Part shown: positions 5,828-6,104 of the stretch, in pieces | How positions within the stretch are numbered: position 1 is the first letter of the stretch | Layout of the letters: every line of letters begins with the position of its first letter | Assembly: GCA_015486145.1 (NCBI GenBank) | Contig: WFSH01000131.1 | Span: 1 to 6,104, forward strand | Reading direction: 5' to 3' | Length of the DNA stretch: 6,104 nt | From: Mesoaciditogaceae bacterium | Lineage (GTDB): Bacteria > Thermotogota > Thermotogae > Mesoaciditogales > Mesoaciditogaceae | Notes under the pieces: model-generated | The model's input: the letters and a program-made list of their open reading frames with translations, nothing else | Told to the model about the DNA's origin: nothing | Databases searched by the model: none | Made by a program: the position numbers and the translations under genes

Positions 5828-6104
5828 TTATGCCATTTTCTTCATGTTATTTCTTATCGCTTCTCCAACTTCTTGAGTGGTAGAATTTCCACCCAGATCT
5901 GGCGTTAGATATTTGCCTTCTTCTGTTACAGTTTCAATTGCGTTGAATATCAGCTTTGCACTCTCGGTTTCACCTAAAAAATCTAACATCATAGAAGCTG
6001 CCCATATTGCACCGATTGGGTTGGCTATACCCTTACCTGCTATGTCAGGTGCTGAACCACCTATTGGTTCAAACATGGAGGGATATTTTTTCTCTGGATT
6101 TATG
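5828..6104 (-). CDS. NAD-dependent isopropylmalate/tartrate/D-malate dehydrogenase family protein, C-terminal part (5' end outside window)
   Basis: This is the last 91 residues of a beta-decarboxylating dehydrogenase, the family of isocitrate, 3-isopropylmalate, tartrate and D-malate dehydrogenases. These soluble enzymes oxidise a 2-hydroxyacid with NAD(P) and usually release CO2. The reading frame is open to the right edge. The in-frame ATG at 6076 is internal, because the upstream codons read INPEKKYPS, which belongs to the conserved segment just before the cofactor loop. That loop, MFEPIGGSAPDIAGKG, followed by ANP, binds the adenine end of the cofactor. The Asp after GSAP is the residue that favours NAD over NADP in isopropylmalate dehydrogenase (family knowledge). 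The usual His of HGSAP is Gly here. The end of the protein, with TPDLGGNSTTQEVGEAI, is typical of the family. The exact substrate cannot be told from this fragment; the NPE-x-x-YPSMFEP wording resembles tartrate/D-malate dehydrogenases somewhat more than LeuB. The gene lies 53 nt upstream of iolB on the same strand and may be co-transcribed with it. Confidence 0.9.
   Translation of the reverse strand, partial: INPEKKYPSMFEPIGGSAPDIAGKGIANPIGAIWAASMMLDFLGETESAKLIFNAIETVTEEGKYLTPDLGGNSTTQEVGEAIRNNMKKMA

Noticed and set aside
5828..6076. A complete 82-residue protein starting at the ATG at 6076
   Set aside because: The frame continues upstream to the window edge with conserved family residues (NPEKKYPS), so the Met is internal to a truncated-by-window gene.

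Overview
The window holds most of a myo-inositol catabolism operon. All genes lie on the minus strand, so transcription runs from the right edge to the left. The AT-leaning composition (about 40% GC by eye), frequent AGA arginine codons, strong AGGAGG-type ribosome binding sites and tight gene packing suggest a bacterium with Firmicutes- or Thermotogales-like translation signals. I lean towards a Thermotogales-like thermophile, but no rRNA or other marker is present to prove it.

Layout in transcription order: (1) 6104-5828, the C-terminal 91 residues of an NAD-dependent beta-decarboxylating dehydrogenase (isopropylmalate / tartrate / D-malate dehydrogenase family), cut by the window edge; (2) a 53-nt gap with a small palindrome and the iolB ribosome binding site; (3) 5774-4980 iolB; (4) 4978-3101 iolD, one base after the iolB stop; (5) 3084-2188 iolE; (6) 2175-1153 iolG; (7) 1140-115 a second, diverged iolG-like dehydrogenase; (8) 114-1, a short tail with a hairpin over the last stop codon and possibly the first codons of another gene.

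The enzymes form the middle of the Bacillus-type inositol route. IolG oxidises myo-inositol to scyllo-inosose (2-keto-myo-inositol). IolE dehydrates this to 3D-(3,5/4)-trihydroxycyclohexane-1,2-dione. IolD hydrolyses that ring to 5-deoxy-D-glucuronate, and IolB isomerises it to 2-deoxy-5-keto-D-gluconate. The next steps (kinase IolC, aldolase IolJ, and malonate-semialdehyde dehydrogenase IolA if used), a transporter and a regulator are not in the window and may lie beyond its edges. The second dehydrogenase could extend the pathway to another inositol isomer.

I see no mobile element, CRISPR array, tRNA, rRNA or phage gene, and no undescribed system. The points most worth a second look are the tandem dehydrogenase pair, the decarboxylating dehydrogenase beside the operon, and two small structured sites at the operon junctions.
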